Source: Caenorhabditis elegans
Taxonomy: Eukaryota > Nematoda > Chromadorea > Rhabditida > Rhabditidae
Direction of reading: 5' to 3'
DNA: 64,000 nucleotides
Assembly: GCF_000002985.6 (NCBI RefSeq)
Contig: NC_003280.10
Location: 8,738,501 to 8,802,500, forward strand
The notes below the pieces were generated by a model. It was not told the DNA's origin. It did not search any database and saw only the letters and a program-made list of their open reading frames with translations. Position numbers and translations under genes: made by a program. Positions 28,700-42,933 of this stretch are shown piece after piece (position 1 is the stretch's first letter; each line of letters starts with the position of its first letter).

Positions 28700-30807
28700 A
28701 TGGATAGGAAAGGGTTCACAATGGAAAAGGTGAGTGGCTTTCAGTTATTTGATGGCTATTGCACGCATTCAAACATTCTGCAAGTGATTTATTCAGGGAA
28801 ACATAGACGATATTTGGACATTACAAAAAGTTGGCACACCTTTTCCACCAAATGTTGCAAAAGCTCCTGGTGAGACAAATAAGTACGTCGCATTATGGTA
28901 TAAACACGGAAAACCAGTGATGGGCAGAGCTTGGAACGATTCTGGAGTGGTGAAGGTAAACTGGAAAAATAACTATTCAGAAATTAAAAATAGACTTCCA
29001 ATTATTTGAACTTGCAAGTATGCAAGTTCGCCTGCATAAAAGGTAACTTACAAGCGGTATTAAAATATTAAAATACAAAAAAATATGGAGAGCCACCACG
29101 AAGTTTTGATTCCTTGGCCAATCAATCCAATTTTACAGGGAATTTTACCAACGGTAGATATGTGCTCTGGAAAGCTGGATCGATTTGCCAAGTTTCAACT
29201 CATCGTTTGTTGCATATTTGCTATTGATATGTTAGGCTCACTTGATATTTTAGGGAAAATTTTCCTTTAAAAAATAAACTAGGAAATTCTAAGACTATAT
29301 AATAAAAAATATCCATTTAATCCAACTTTTCAGTGCATGTTTGTTCTCGATGATAAGATATATAGTGGAGCAGATGTCGGAGGAAGCATTCAATTACTTA
29401 TTCTCGATCATATTGAAAAATCAAAATCATTTCATTATGATTGGGTAAACTTCAAAAAAGCACAAAGTTTGACAATTGAAGGAAAATATGAAATGGTTCG
29501 ATGTGAATACAGTGCATCAATGTATTGGCCGGAGCATGGACTATTAGGATGCGTGAACACAGAGAAGCTTGTCGCACATTTTGTTGATAACGAAATGCAA
29601 ATTGTTGGTTTTTTATTTAAACGCTTATTTCATCTATTAGTTCAGAAAACCACCAAAAAGTTGGAACATCTTTTGGTTCTGTGTAAGATTGCTGGATCAA
29701 GAGACGCGACTGAAAAAGAAAAGGAAAAGGGTTCCACTGGAAGTGCTTCAAAGTTATTGACAGTCGTCAACGATTGGGAGGATTTCAATTGGGGAAGTGC
29801 GTGGCCATCCAATAAGTGAGTAGCTTTATATTTGCCTATTTATTAACATTTTCTAGGTTTTTAATTTTATATTTTGTACAAAAGGTTTTCTTTCTCTGAG
29901 CATTTCTGTGAAATTCTTTTTCATCTTAGTAGCTACAGAATTTTGCATCAATTTGCTGATGTTTACATTCAAGAGTATCCAATTTCAGAAATGTAATGTC
30001 TATACCAAAAAACATCCCATCGGCAGGCATTGATCAATTTGTTGCGTTATGGTATCGGCATGGGAAACCAATTATGGGAAGGGCATGGCAAAGCAATGGA
30101 AGAATTGAAGCATCTTTTGTAGAGTAAGATTATTTTGATTTGTTCGAATGCGTGCATGTTTAATTATTTCAGCGCTAAACGAGAATTCACGGGAGCAACA
30201 GTCGGCTCACTCCAACTTTTGATCAGTTTGCCACCTACTACAGTTGGTTATGATTATGTATGGATGACCTACACACAAGTACAGTAATTAATTAATCAGA
30301 TTGTTCTCCTAACTTTCTAATTTCAGGCAATTGACTACCGTGACAAAGACTACGTTCCAGTTCATCTCAGCTACATTTGTCCTGCCATTGTTCCAGTCGA
30401 TGGAAAATTTTTTCTAGGTAAACTATAAAAGCACTGCGGAAATTTTTGTTTTTCTATTACAGTAATCTAGAATTACGTTGGTTAAAAGTAAAAATCTTTT
30501 GCTATCATAAGCCATGTAAGATGCTTTGACCAAAAAAATGTATGTATATGATAAAGTGAACATATGTTTAACTGAAGTAAGCTTGAAAGTGATTACTTTC
30601 GAATAGTTGTGTGTTTTTTCACTTTCTGTTGTTGAGCACCTACTGTTTTTTCTGCCAATGAGCATATGTCTTGTAGGACAGGTGAACATGAAGACCGAGT
30701 GTGCTACAGTGGCCCTGAACGGTTCGGTGACCCAATTGGATGGAGGACCCGTCAAATCGATCATGGTTCTTTGCAGAAAAGAAATGGCTGAGACGATGCT
30801 CATCTGA
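28700..30807 (+). CDS. DM9-repeat protein (two repeat units)
   Basis: Exons: 28700-28729, 28797-28955, 29334-29607, 29641-29815, 29989-30123, 30173-30278, 30327-30417, 30677-30807; 366 residues. The two halves resemble each other. Both contain ALWY(K/R)HGKP(V/I)MGRAW, then a (S/A)GA-x-VG-S-x-QLL-I segment, then a VLC(K/R) motif at the end of the unit. These are hallmarks of DM9 domains, some of which bind mannose in other invertebrates. No signal peptide is visible, so it is probably cytosolic. The boundary at 29607/29641 is uncertain: the exon is open straight through this 33-base segment, and donor GTTGGT at 29604 is another choice that also keeps frame. Removing it makes the two halves equal in length. 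I recall the neighbourhood as K08F8.5 but am not sure. Confidence 0.8.
29008..29029. repeat. Perfect 9-base hairpin in an intron
   Basis: GAACTTGCA, a four-base loop, then TGCAAGTTC, inside the 378-base second intron of the DM9 gene. Function unknown. Confidence 0.75.
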
Positions 30808-30901
30808 TCGAGAATGAACAAAAGGTTTCTTCAATCCCATCTGTTTCACAATGTATCTCTCAATCTTGATTTTCGTTTGTCAAATGTTTCAAGGATAATT
30901 C

Positions 30902-30907
30902 AATAAA
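30902..30907 (+). terminator. Poly(A) signal of the DM9 gene
   Basis: AATAAA about 95 bases after the stop codon. Confidence 0.65.
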
Positions 30908-32576
30908 AAGAGTGAAACTTATTTTTATTTGTTTTGAAGTCATTGTTTTGTGATGCTGGTCTTTTTTGTTTCTTATAAACTTTTTGTTAATTTAGTTTTT
31001 CTCAATTTTTCATTTATTTCTTGAAAAGGTGTGCAGAGGGGATTGATCGAGTGACGACCGCGCCGCCGCCTCCTCCGAATGCGGCGGGGCAATGGTGGGG
31101 TGAGAGACATGATGAAGGGAGTGGGAAAAGAAGGAAACGCAGTAAGGAAAAGACATACACACACGGGGGCCACTTTCCGTCGTCTCTTCGTCCTTTTTCT
31201 TCTCTGTCTGGGTGTTCAAGAGATTGAGACCAATGACTCTATTTGATGAGCATAGTTTTACTGTTTTTTCGAATAATTTATTTTCAACTAAAAAATTATC
31301 TTTAATTTTTTTAAATTTAAATATTTGATTTAATGAACTTATTGGTGAATTTTGTAACAACTTCTTTATTTCGTTTCGTGATATAGTTAATTTTTTTCAA
31401 ACATAAAATTTGAAATTTATATTTATTAGCACCTAGAAAGACACTTATTATTTCTTTTAAATTCAAAGTTTTTCGGATTGTTTTTTTTTCAAAAAAAAGA
31501 GAAAAAAGTGTAGGTAATCTGTCAAATGTGAGGCGCGAGTGTATCTTTCGTTTACGTATTTGAGAGATAACGTTGTCCTCATGGCTTGCCTCTTCTCTGT
31601 GTTATCTGTCTTTCGTTGATCGGTTTTCAGTCTTTTTCGTAATTTTTAAAAGTTTATTGATTGTCACTGAAGTTTTTCTGGGGAAAACATAAAACGTTTC
31701 TTTAATACCCCTCTTCCAAAAAATGCGCGTCAAGTGTGTTGCACAGTACGCAATCCTATTCAAAGATTACATGGGACAGTTTATTTTCATTTAGGGAACA
31801 TATAATACCTGCATACCTACAATGATATCTTATTTTATTAAATGTAGTTTCAATTAGAATTTTTTAAAGCTAAATCTTTTATACTAATAAGTTGATTAAA
31901 CGTTTTCACTTATGTAAGTTTATGTAAGTTAATTGGTACTTTTCCAAATGAATTGAGATGCTCTTTTCTTTTTTTTTCTGATCTATATTGTAAACTAAGT
32001 TTGATAATATGGACATCTTGTTTACAAAAGTTTTTGTGAAATGTCTTGAAATTGTTATCAATTCTGTAAAAAACGAAGTCCTTGCAATTTTTCAAAAGTT
32101 TTAGGTGTAACTATACTGAGTGACTTGCCGATTGACAGTATCAAATTTCAACTCCAAAGTTTAACTTCTTTTTTTCAAATTTTTTTTACACAAAAGAATA
32201 ATCGTTAATAATGTTATTAAACATTTCAAAACCAACTTGAATATTTCCAAATGTGGACCTAGGTTTCTAACCACTACATTAATATTGATTGGTTTTGGCA
32301 ATTGCATTGTAGACAACAAAACACAATTGTTTTTATGATTCCTATGTATTTCGGCCATTCTTGTTTCATTTTGTTAACTCGAATTGAGATAAAACCGTTT
32401 AATTTGTTACCGCCTGTCTATTATCGCCTGTCGTCTCCGTTCAAAATCGCTCGACAAATTAGTTCCGATTGCAGAAACATTGTGCTAAAGTGTCGTCGCA
32501 ACAGAATCAACAATTGTACAGGGACGCTTCCAAGATACTGGCTGGAAGTGGACCAGCCCGTGACTCCACAGAGGAC
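30908..32576. other. Region upstream of let-19
   Basis: No gene. A GC-rich patch at about 31050-31170 contains CCGCCGC paired with GCGGCGG. An acceptor-like GATTGCAG at about 32466-32473 may be where a spliced leader or 5' exon joins the let-19 leader. An in-frame TAG just upstream of that point shows that the coding frame does not extend further 5' without splicing. Confidence 0.5.
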
Positions 32577-35500
32577 ATGTCCTCCGCCAAGGTGCGCTGT
32601 TTTTTTTTGAAATATAATTCTCCAAATACATTTTTGGTATTTGCCAAAAATTTTTATGATTTGAAAGTTTAACTAAAAGTAAAAACTAATCCACCTTCTA
32701 AATTTTGTAGGATAGCGACAAGGATGCCTCACGCAAAATGAAGCTCCAGAAGCGTCCAGAGTGGAACAACGGTGGCAGCTTAGAAGACTGTATCTCAAAT
32801 GTTTATGCACTACTTGAATTGCCAGGCATTAAATGGAAATGTTACCGCACAAAACCAAATGCTCCACGTGGTGTTGCACTGACTGCTGATTTTGTACTCA
32901 AAGCATACAGTAAATGTTTATTGGTAAGAACTTTATGAAAGCCATAAATTTAATTAAATCCAAATTTTAGGACGGAATTCTTTGCACATGGAGACGTAAA
33001 CCATTACCCCCAACTGATAACAAAGAAACTCCAAAACTGACGAATTTTTCAAATGATGCTCCAAAAGAGCTCTGGGTATTTTGGTATGATGATGAGCCAG
33101 CATTGCTTCAGAAAAATTGTGAAGGATTGGGTAATTATTGTTTTTTCTATTAATTCATTCAACTTGTTTATTTTTCAGATAACGACGATGAATTATCATC
33201 AGCAAATCAAATGAATATTGTGAGCTACGAAGTACGCACAATTATCTTCAAAGCTTTGCACGTTGTTTTGGAAAGAGATCTTACAAAAGACGGATTCGTT
33301 CGATTTGGAAGATGGTTTACAGTTCCATATGATGCACGAGAAAATTATCTACATTTTACGTATCCATCACATTCTCCAGCAATTCGATTCAACTTTTTTG
33401 TTCATGGATCCAGCACGATATGTGCTTCTGTTCAAGCACAAAGGCAACCAACTTTGATAACTTTGGCTAGACGGTAATTTAGTTTTTAACATAGTTATTG
33501 AATAATTAAAATTTAATTTTCAGACATTTGGAGTGCAAAACAAAACGTGTTGTGGTTGTAGTAGGTCCATGGTCCATGCGCGGTCAACTTGTTCAAGACC
33601 AAATAGCTCTTCTTGCCGACCCAAAAATTCAAGAATCAGCAGAAAAAGAATGGAATCAATGGAAAGATTATTTGCAAATGGAAGAAAAAGAACCAGAAAA
33701 TGTGTCAGAAGAAAGGCAAAAATCTCCAGATTCGGATCCACCAGCTCCACCACAAACAACTCGAGTGTTACTTGCAGATTCATCTGATGAAGAGCAATCA
33801 CAGAGTTTTGAGGCAATTGATGAGTCAAAAAAAGACGATATTCCACAGAGATTACGATGGATGTACGAGCCTGATTACCGTCAAGAAAAATCAAAAGAAG
33901 AGACACCAGAAGAAAAAGAAAAAAGAGAACAATCAAGAGAAGTGAGGAAACAAAGAAGGAAATTAAGAGAAGAACGACGAAAAGAGGTTGAAAGGCAACG
34001 TACAGAAGTTAAAAATCCTGATGATTATGATTCGGATGTAGTGACAGATGAAGATGTTGGAGAGAAGGAAGAATGTGTGAATAATGATGTGCCGAAAATG
34101 GTTCTTCTTGATATTGACGGTGTTCGATTATTATACCCATCGAAATTCCTTTGTGTCACAATTGATGAGGATCGGCAAATGCTTGAGTCAATTGGTCTGA
34201 AGACAAATCAACAACCACCTGAATTACAAGGTAAGTAAACCACGATTTTTTAAAATTTTGAAAACATTACGAATTGCCAAGAAAATGTTGATTATTGAAA
34301 ATTTCAATAAATGATAGGTTTTTCAACTATTAGTTGTATGCACTTCCAAATAATTTATTTTTAATTTTCCTAGTTCAACTGCAATTTATTCCAGCCCAAA
34401 ATCGTCGCCCACGTAACAAACTTGTTGTCAACGTTGCGAATCCAATTCTATCTACAATGGCAGTCTACCAATACTGTGAAAATGAACGGTTAATTTCAAA
34501 AGAAAATGTTCCACAAAAAAGTGCCACTAGTGGGCAGCTCTTGCCCCCACTAAAAGAAAAATTCTTAAATTGGAAGTTTACTGCAAAAAAGTATGGATGC
34601 AGAGGAGATGTATCATGTCGACATTGTGCTGAAGCTGAATACCAAGGAGAATCCGATGGACGTATGTTTTTTTTTAAGAATCTCAAAGTTTTTATATTTT
34701 TTCAGAAGTTATACTAGACGTTGATCGTCACAATAGATTTCTAAAATATGGTCCATATACGGAAAATTCGATTAGATGGCACAAAATTCGGAGTCGAATT
34801 CAAAAGAAATTTGATTTTCATGCCTATCACAAGAAGCATCCAATTGGGCCAATTACACCTAGAAAGGCTGGAGACAGTGTGAAACAGACAAAACAACTGA
34901 GTGAGTTTTTTAAACAAATGATTTCACAAAATTACACTTAACACTGATTTGGCCATCCTAACTTTTTGAGAGCTTTCTGTTTTTTTACTTTTTTTTTTTG
35001 AAAACATAAACTTTAAGTAATCCTAAGCCATTGCAACTTTTTAATGGTTCAAAATTTTGAAGCACTGCTATTTTATATTTACTTATATTCTTTTGTTTTT
35101 CTAGGTGCGGTCAAACGAAGAAGGAGAGCTCGTCGAGAAAGAGCACAAAAGAAGAGGCGTGACAAAAAACGTCCAACTGGATCAACTCGAGCTGATAGCG
35201 AAGATGATTCATTTCGAATGGACAAACTTTCTCAGGATGATTGGGCTAATTTTGAGGGAGAGCACCCAAAGGGAATCCCTGAAATTGAAGTTGATAAGGA
35301 TTTTGAGTAAGTTTCCAGAAGTTTATTTTTTTCAATTACATATTTTGTTCAGACTTCATAATGACATCAAAATTCCCAAAGTTCCAAATGATGACAACTA
35401 CAAGCCAAAATCGTTTTTGCCAATTACATATCTCACCAACAATGTAGATAATAATGACTTTGAGTCAATGCCTGGAGATGATGATATGTCTGAAGAGCGT

Positions 35501-38500
35501 TTCAATCAGATATTCAAAGACAAGTATGTTATATTAATTTCTAATACTTCTAGAATTCGACACAAATTTTACAATTTCAGATACAATCGATGGAAGCCTG
35601 GAATGTCGAGAGCAGAAAAAATCGAGCACGCTCATTATCAATTTGATCCATCAAATCAAATGACCGGTTCACCACGAGAATACCATTTGAAGGATTTGCC
35701 AAAGAAGATTCAAAAATATGAATCAATACTTCCTACACCAAAAGGAAATAAGTTTTTCAAAGGAAGCATTTGTCGAAAAGGATTAAGAGGTTATGATGAA
35801 ATTTGTGCGGATCAAGATGAAAAAGAAATGATGAGAAAAGCAAAATGGTTGAAGAAAGCAAGAAGGAAAGTTAGCAAACAACAGATAAAGAAGGCGGGGC
35901 AGTATCATATTGATATGCAGAAACAAATAGTCAAACGTTCATTGAAAAGAGCCATCAGGAAATTAAAACTAACTGTGAGTGTTTTTTCTGAAAAATTTAT
36001 TTTGTTTCCAATCATATTCAATTGAAAGGTAGAGTATCGTCATTGTGGGATATTTCCTGAAATTCATACATTTATAATAATTCAAAATAATACAAATAAA
36101 TTCCTTAAAAGTTTTTGAGATAGTATTAGAAAATTTTCAGTTTTGGTAAATTGTTAAACTTTTTTGAAAAATTTGGGCTCTTCGAGATATTCGTTTCTCA
36201 TGGTTGAAGAGCTAAAATGTTTCAAATCGAATATTCAAACAATATTTAGAATATATGATTCTTAGAAAAAACCTTTTTCGGTCGGTTTCGAAATTATAAG
36301 TGCCTGAGTAATCTCTTTTTGTTTGAAAATATAAAAAGTTCAAAAAAATAAATGCAAATTTTCAGACCAAAAAGGATTCACAATCGAAAGGAACAAAACA
36401 GCAGAAACTCGTTCTATTATCATATAAAAAGAAGAAAGTCGACGAGAAAAAGTTCCAACAATACCTGAAAGAAGTGGAAAATGTTTTAGACAAACTTGAT
36501 GTAAACTCATTTTGTAAGAAAAATGAGAAAGCTGGATTTTCGGAGGTATGTGGCTATTTTTCAAAATTTTGTTTACTTTTGAATGCTCAGAAAGCAATAC
36601 CAAGTGGATATATTATCCCTGACTATGAATCGTCAATTCACTGCGGGATGGAAGAAGAATCTGATTCTGAGATAGACGAGCCACGCCATGGACTTGGAGA
36701 AGGAACTTGTGGGCAATATCTGGAGGGAGAATCTGTGGATCTTGCTGACATGGAACATCATCATAACGAATTGCCTATGGAAGTGACCAGTATCGGACAT
36801 ATCAGAACAGTCGGCGAGCATATTGGTCCAGATGGAATGTTATCGCCACCTGCCAGCAACGAAATGCCAAAAGGAGGACCTCTATCGGTGGGTCCACCAT
36901 CCATCGAGTCGCAAGGACTCAATCAGATCTACCCGACGCCGCCATCAGTTCAGATGCTCCTGGGAGATGCAGCTCAAGCACATTCTCCTGTTATGCATAC
37001 AAAGTCACGTTACGCGATGAATACGTTGGAAGATGATGTTGAAAGAATCGCTGTGCCTGGTGGAGTCGGAAGTCTTGTGGAAATCGAGGCTGACGATATT
37101 GAAACAAAGAATATGCAAAAGTGGAGCAAACTTTCAAATCAATCAAAACTGGTCAGTTTTTTATGAGTACTACATAATTAAAAATCTCATATCAGTTTTA
37201 TATAGCTTCAACAATACCACAACTTTTTCAGTCGAAGTTCATTGCATTGTCTTGCAAAGATCCGTTCCTGAAATCGAAGAAGAAGAAATATGATACACCT
37301 GTCACTAGCAAGTTTAAGATTGAAAATGTGAGTTTTACTTTAAAAAAATGAAACTATTTCATGAAATTTTGTTTAGGAACCTCCAAGTATGAGCGCAGAG
37401 CTGGTGTACGCACCGATGGTCACTCGCAACTTCTACTCGGCGCCGCATCGAACATTTGGTACCTTGGCTCAGAAAGTGGTTGACAAACGACCTTCTCAAT
37501 TTGCAATCCCTTCAACATCAACAGCAGCTCATCCTGGATTGACTACACCTATGGCATCAATTTTCCAATCACCCACAATGCCACCTCCACATACCCCATC
37601 ACCTTTTTCTGCTGGTCCAATGAGTCATCATCCAATGGGACCACCTGCGTATCCAGGAACTCCTGGCTCATTTCCACCAACAACGCCAACATATCCTGGA
37701 ATGACACCACGACCAGGGCCAAACTTTGGACCTCCTGGTCCAGTCTATCCAAACTCTCAACAAATGATGGGCCCGGGTGGATATCCACCACAAATGGGTA
37801 TGATAAACTCTCAACGGCATTTCCAAAATCAGCAGATGTATCAACAGCAAATGGTGAGAATGCAGCAAATGCGCCAGATGGGTGGACCTCCAGGGTATGG
37901 TGCACCTGGTGTATCTCCTTATCAACAGGTTAACGCAATTACAAGTCCAGCAGGATTTGGAATGCCACCCAACGGTCCGTCTTCTGTTCAAAGGCTTAAC
38001 AATTTTGTTAATCAATCACAATTCGGCCCGAACAATGGTCATCCAACACCACCGTACGGTTATATGCAACAAATGATTCCACAATCACCAAACTTCAATC
38101 AACAGTACAATGGAATGGGAAATCAACTAATGAGTCCAATACATCAACACCAATTCCATCAGCAACAAATGGTTCAGCAGCAGCAGCAACAACAAATGCA
38201 GATGCATAGACAACAGATGCAGATGCAAAATCAAAATATGTCCCAACCGTTCCAACCACCAACTGCTCAAATGTTACAAATGCAGCAAAATGAGCAAATG
38301 AGAATAGCCTTTTCGACATTGTCAGAACGTGATAAGGCTAAATTCCAAAAACGACAAGGTCAACTGAGGAGTGGAATTATGCCCAAATCACTACAGCCAG
38401 CAGTTCTAAAGAATCTGAAAAATCCACCTGATGCTAACATTCCATATATGAAACAGGATGCATTATTTCGACCCCCAGAATCGAATTCACTTCAAGGAGA

Positions 38501-41500
38501 GAGTCTTACAATTGCAATTGTTCTCTCGGATACACTTCTTGATTTACATTTTGATTCTGTGTTTGATGCTTGCCCAATCTGTTCTTGTTCAGTTTCAATT
38601 CGTTCTCGAGATATTGGAATGTACATCACTCCACATACAGTCCTCTACTCCACAGAACGTGGACATACAAATATGAGAGAACACACTACTGGACCATGGA
38701 GTGGTTTCAATGTCAATTCGGCAACTAATTGTACTTGTGGATTTAGTGCAATTCGACACCGCTATCTGTCTTGCTGTTCTGGCCTTTTTGAAGAAGATGC
38801 TGATGAAGCAACAGCTTCAGAGCATGCAGTGGCACCAGTCATTCCTCCTTTGGATTATCCGAAAAGTAAGTTTTTGGAATAGTTTTGTTCAGATGTATTG
38901 AACAATTGGAGTATGTAAAATTTGATAAAAACAACGTTTTCTCAAGTTTTACAACGTTTTCTCAAGTTTCAGAATCAACTGCACGGGATATGTCTTGGTT
39001 CGATTCAAAATCAGTTCACGACCTGGCTCTTCTTGATCAAATCCGACAAATGGCTTTCTCGAACAGTCTTGGAAAAGCGGTTTCACATATGGCAACGATC
39101 AAAGAACACAATAGAAATCTTGCGATTGCTGTTGATCTTGGCAATGATGTTACTGTTCCCTCCGAATATATCCTTTCTCATGTCGATGCTTTGGAACTTC
39201 TGATGTTGGGAAATTCGGTTCTGGGTCCAATGAAAAGTGAGTTTTTCAGAAAGTATTTTATATGTTAAATTCTTAACGATTTCAGACACAAGTATTGCTA
39301 ATCAAGTTGCATCTCACAATAAGTTCCTTGGATTTTTCCATCCATGGGGAATTCAAATTGCAAATGGAATGACTGAACTTGAAGCATCGGAATGGGTTGA
39401 CTTGCTTGGCGTTGTAACCCCAACATTGGAAGGTTCAATGAAACAAGCAAGACACATACCTGCAGAAACTCCATTTGAACTTGATGGTCCAATGACGTGG
39501 AAACAAATTGTCACCAAGAGTAACAGAGGAAAACCTCCAGCAGATGATGAAGAAGATTTTTCTCTACCTGAACCAGTTCCTGCAATAATGAGAGCATTGA
39601 CAAAGGAAGCAATTCGAGCTGCTCCAAACATTGAACAATACTACGAACAAGCAGGATTAGGACCAGTGGATCAGCCAAAAGATGTCATGTACATTACAGT
39701 TATTCCAGACGATGATGACATTTATTCACGAACTGTCGAATTCATGGATACTTTGACACGTACTTATGAAAAAATGAGACTAGGACGTCATATTCCATTC
39801 CCTGTCTCAACTGGTACAGCAACTCGTTTCCGCGAAGCATTCAAGTCATGTCAATCTCAATTCCCATTCCAAGAGCAACAACACTTGGCATACACAAATC
39901 AAACACTTCGAAATATGCCTCAAACATTGGCTGATACTCCAGACCCGGTGAACAGCGATCCAAAAGTTTGGTCGAGGCGAGCGAAGAGAAAGTTGGATTT
40001 TGAAGAAGAACTGAAACTCCCTGAAGCTGGCTCAGAAACTATTGATGAATCCGATGATGACGAAGAAAACGAAGAAGTTTCAAAAGAAGAGAACAACGAG
40101 CTCATTGATTCAGAAGACGTTATGGACGAGGTTCCAAAAGGTTTCTACGAACGGGAAGGAATTTTGCGTGTTGGGGCTCCAATGGAGCCGTCAAGAAGTC
40201 CGCATACTGTAACAAACACTCCTGAATTTGACAACATGACAAAATATCTGAGTGATGAGAATGGATTTGTGAGCAGACTTCGGCTTTATTTACAACAAAT
40301 GGAGGATCTAGTTCATTTTGCATTGAGTGAGAATCCAGAAGCGTTTGATAGAAGAGGGTATCGATATCAATTAGCAGTTGAAGGAAGACTCAAGAGACAG
40401 AAACATAAAATGGATATCATAGAAGAACGTCTCAGATTTGAAGCTTCGAAAGACTTTGATGAACAAAGTGATCGTAAGGAACCTCTTGAAGAAAATGATC
40501 CTGAGATAACTCCTGGAATAGTAATAAGTAACAATCCGGTTGAATCTTGGATTGATGATGAACTAGAAGAGAAACGTCAGCAGCGGCAGAAGGAAAATGA
40601 ACAGTACCCACCAGAAGCTCAACAAGCACCATCTCCAGTACCTGCGGGAATGATTCATATTCCTGAAACATGTAAGTGGTTTTCACCCATCTCAACATAA
40701 TGTTTGATTTGCATAATAAAATTCTAAATTTTGACTAAATTATTAAAAATAATCAATTTTTCAGTATCCAAAGAGGAAAGAGCCGTTCAACCAACTCTTG
40801 AAATGATCTTAGCCGATCCAGCAACTGTCGCTCCTATCAATGCTCAAAATATTGTTTGGAAACAGCGCGACACTCGAGTTCCAAACCCATTCCCCTCATC
40901 GAATCAGCCACCTGTCGCATTTGAAGCTGCTGGATCTCCAGACACGGATGCTTATTCAACCCTTCCACACGTTATCGTCGTCTACGTGGTTAATCCGTTT
41001 TCATACGGACCAGAAGGACATTCAGCATTGCATATGAGAATAGCCATTCTTGCATTCATTCGGGCATTCAATTCGATTATGTGCAAAATTCCTTACGAAA
41101 AACGTCCTCAACTTCAGCTGGAAATCGTTGGAATGGAAGGCATGGATAATGTTGCAAAGCCGATTCCAGATTACTTCAATGATGCCAAGATTCCATTCGA
41201 TTTACTCAATGATCGTCCGATTCGAGTCGAACGACCTGGAGAGTCTGTTCAAGGAGAGCTAGCTCGGTCTTTATCAATTGCTGTATACACCCATCCACGT
41301 GTATTCTTCCCGGATGTCTACAAGTCTGCTTCAGCAAGATGTATGACAGCGTAAGTTCTTACAGTTTGAACTATATTATTCTACCTTTTTAAATTGTAGA
41401 TTTGGTCCTGGAAGTCAGCTGATGAATACAATCAACAAAATTGAGGCGCTAAACAAGGACTCATTTGCTCGAATGGCAAAACGATCAAAGACTACACTGG

Positions 41501-42933
41501 ACACCATGGACATGTACCGACATCCAGGAATGATTCAAGCACAGCAGTCGACAGAAAAGAAAAACTATATTGCTTATCGAGTTCCATCGAACATCGCTGT
41601 TCTTGCACCTCCACCAATGGTATATCAAATGGATGAAAAAGGAAAAGCGATAATGAATCAACTGGATGAGCAAACTCTTTTCATCTCATATTGCCTTGTT
41701 GGTACTGATTTCCTTGTAGCTACAGCAACTGATGCTCAAGGAAAACTGATTGATAACTGTATTTCGAATATCAAACCAAGACGCCAGAGCAATCAGGTGT
41801 ATCGATACAGAAATAAGACACAAATCCTAGATGGAATGGGAAAACTTTGGTCATTTATTCTTGGAATCATGGCTTCGGAAACTAAAAATTGGAGACTTGT
41901 TGTTGGAAGACTCGGACGCATCGGACATGGAGAGTTCAGAGCCTGGACTCATCTTCTCAATAAAACTTCTCTTCTTCGTTATTCGGGAAGTTTGAAGGAT
42001 ATTTGTGGTGCCTGTAGAAGCATGCCTTCAGTCATTGGAACTCCAGCTATTCTCTCAGCATGTCTCATTACTCTTGAGCCTGAACCAAGTATTCGAATCA
42101 TGCCAGAGTTCCATGATCAGGAATTGTCAACAAAGAAGAGCTTTCTATTCCAAACTCCTGGAGATTTATCATGCACTCACATTCTCACTTTCCCAGTTGG
42201 AACCGAGATTAACGTATGTCATTTTCAAAAAATTTACACAATGTTATTAATTTTTTAAATTTTCAGCTAGAAGTTCAAGACCAAACTGCGGATACCAAAG
42301 CAGATGAAAATTGGGAGTTCGGAGATCTTGACATCATGGAAGGTCTTGATGATGGAGATACTGAAATCATGAAAGATCTTGGACTGGAAACTCCAAGCAG
42401 TGCTGCAATTCGACAGACTGGCGGACCTTCAATGTTTTTCAGCGAAGATTCGTCTTCCATTGAAATTCAAAATCAACCTCTTGCATCTGGATACTACATC
42501 TCCACAGCACCGGCTCCCGAACTTCCAGCATGGTTCTGGGCAACATGTCCATCTGCAAAACGTCATTCTCCTGTTCATCTGAAATCCTCGTTACATATTC
42601 ATATCAGTGAAGTAAAGGTTAGTAATTTTTGTACTAAAATATAAAAGTTATAATAGGAATTATGAATTAATGTCATAATTATGTTTTCAGAACGACGATA
42701 TTGCAATGGAATCTACAAAAGAAAAAGAAAAGGACAAGGAAAAAGATGAAAAAGATGCTCATCCATTGGAATCTCGACAAACTGAGGAAGTGCTTCGACA
42801 TGTACTCGAGTCGTATAATGCTCTCTCGTGGCTCAATCTCAATCGACAAACTGGTGACCGTTACAGTTGTCTGCCAATTCACATTCAACATCTTCTGAGA
42901 CTCTACCACAGTGTGGCTCGTCTACTTGCCTAG
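32577..42933 (+). CDS. let-19: Mediator kinase-module subunit MED13 (LET-19)
   Basis: Exons: 32577-32591, 32711-32923, 32971-33130, 33179-33473, 33524-34230, 34374-34661, 34706-34900, 35105-35306, 35353-35523, 35581-35974, 36366-36545, 36591-37151, 37232-37327, 37377-38865, 38973-39236, 39286-40671, 40765-41350, 41400-42213, 42267-42617, 42691-42933; 2,869 residues, the size expected for MED13. In other organisms MED13 links the CDK8/cyclin C module to core Mediator in the nucleus. The N-terminus has the conserved [23 protein letters not shown]. Acidic and basic linkers follow, then a Pro/Met/Gln-rich region (exon 37377-38865). The C-terminal part matches the MED13 C-terminal domain and ends in the conserved [20 protein letters not shown]. 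The start is the first in-frame ATG after an upstream stop; a spliced upstream start cannot be excluded. I recall it as K08F8.6. Confidence 0.93.
38147..38292 (+). repeat. Gln/Met-rich low-complexity coding tract
   Basis: CAG/CAA/ATG codons repeat within let-19 exon 14 and encode runs of glutamine and methionine with histidine. Such tracts are common in Mediator subunits and vary in length between strains and species. Confidence 0.8.
38931..38970 (+). repeat. 20-base tandem duplication at a let-19 3' splice site
   Basis: Two adjacent 20-base units (ACAACGTTTTCTCAAGTTT plus T or C) differ only at the last base. The second unit runs directly into the AG acceptor of the exon at 38973. Only the second copy is followed by AG. 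Confidence 0.9.

Noticed and set aside
29085-29270. 61-codon frame in a DM9 gene intron
   Set aside because: Lies wholly between exons whose joined frame restores the DM9 repeat.
35307-35352. Open frame running through several let-19 introns (35105-36025)
   Set aside because: Short introns happen to be open in another frame; the spliced frame keeps MED13 sequence.
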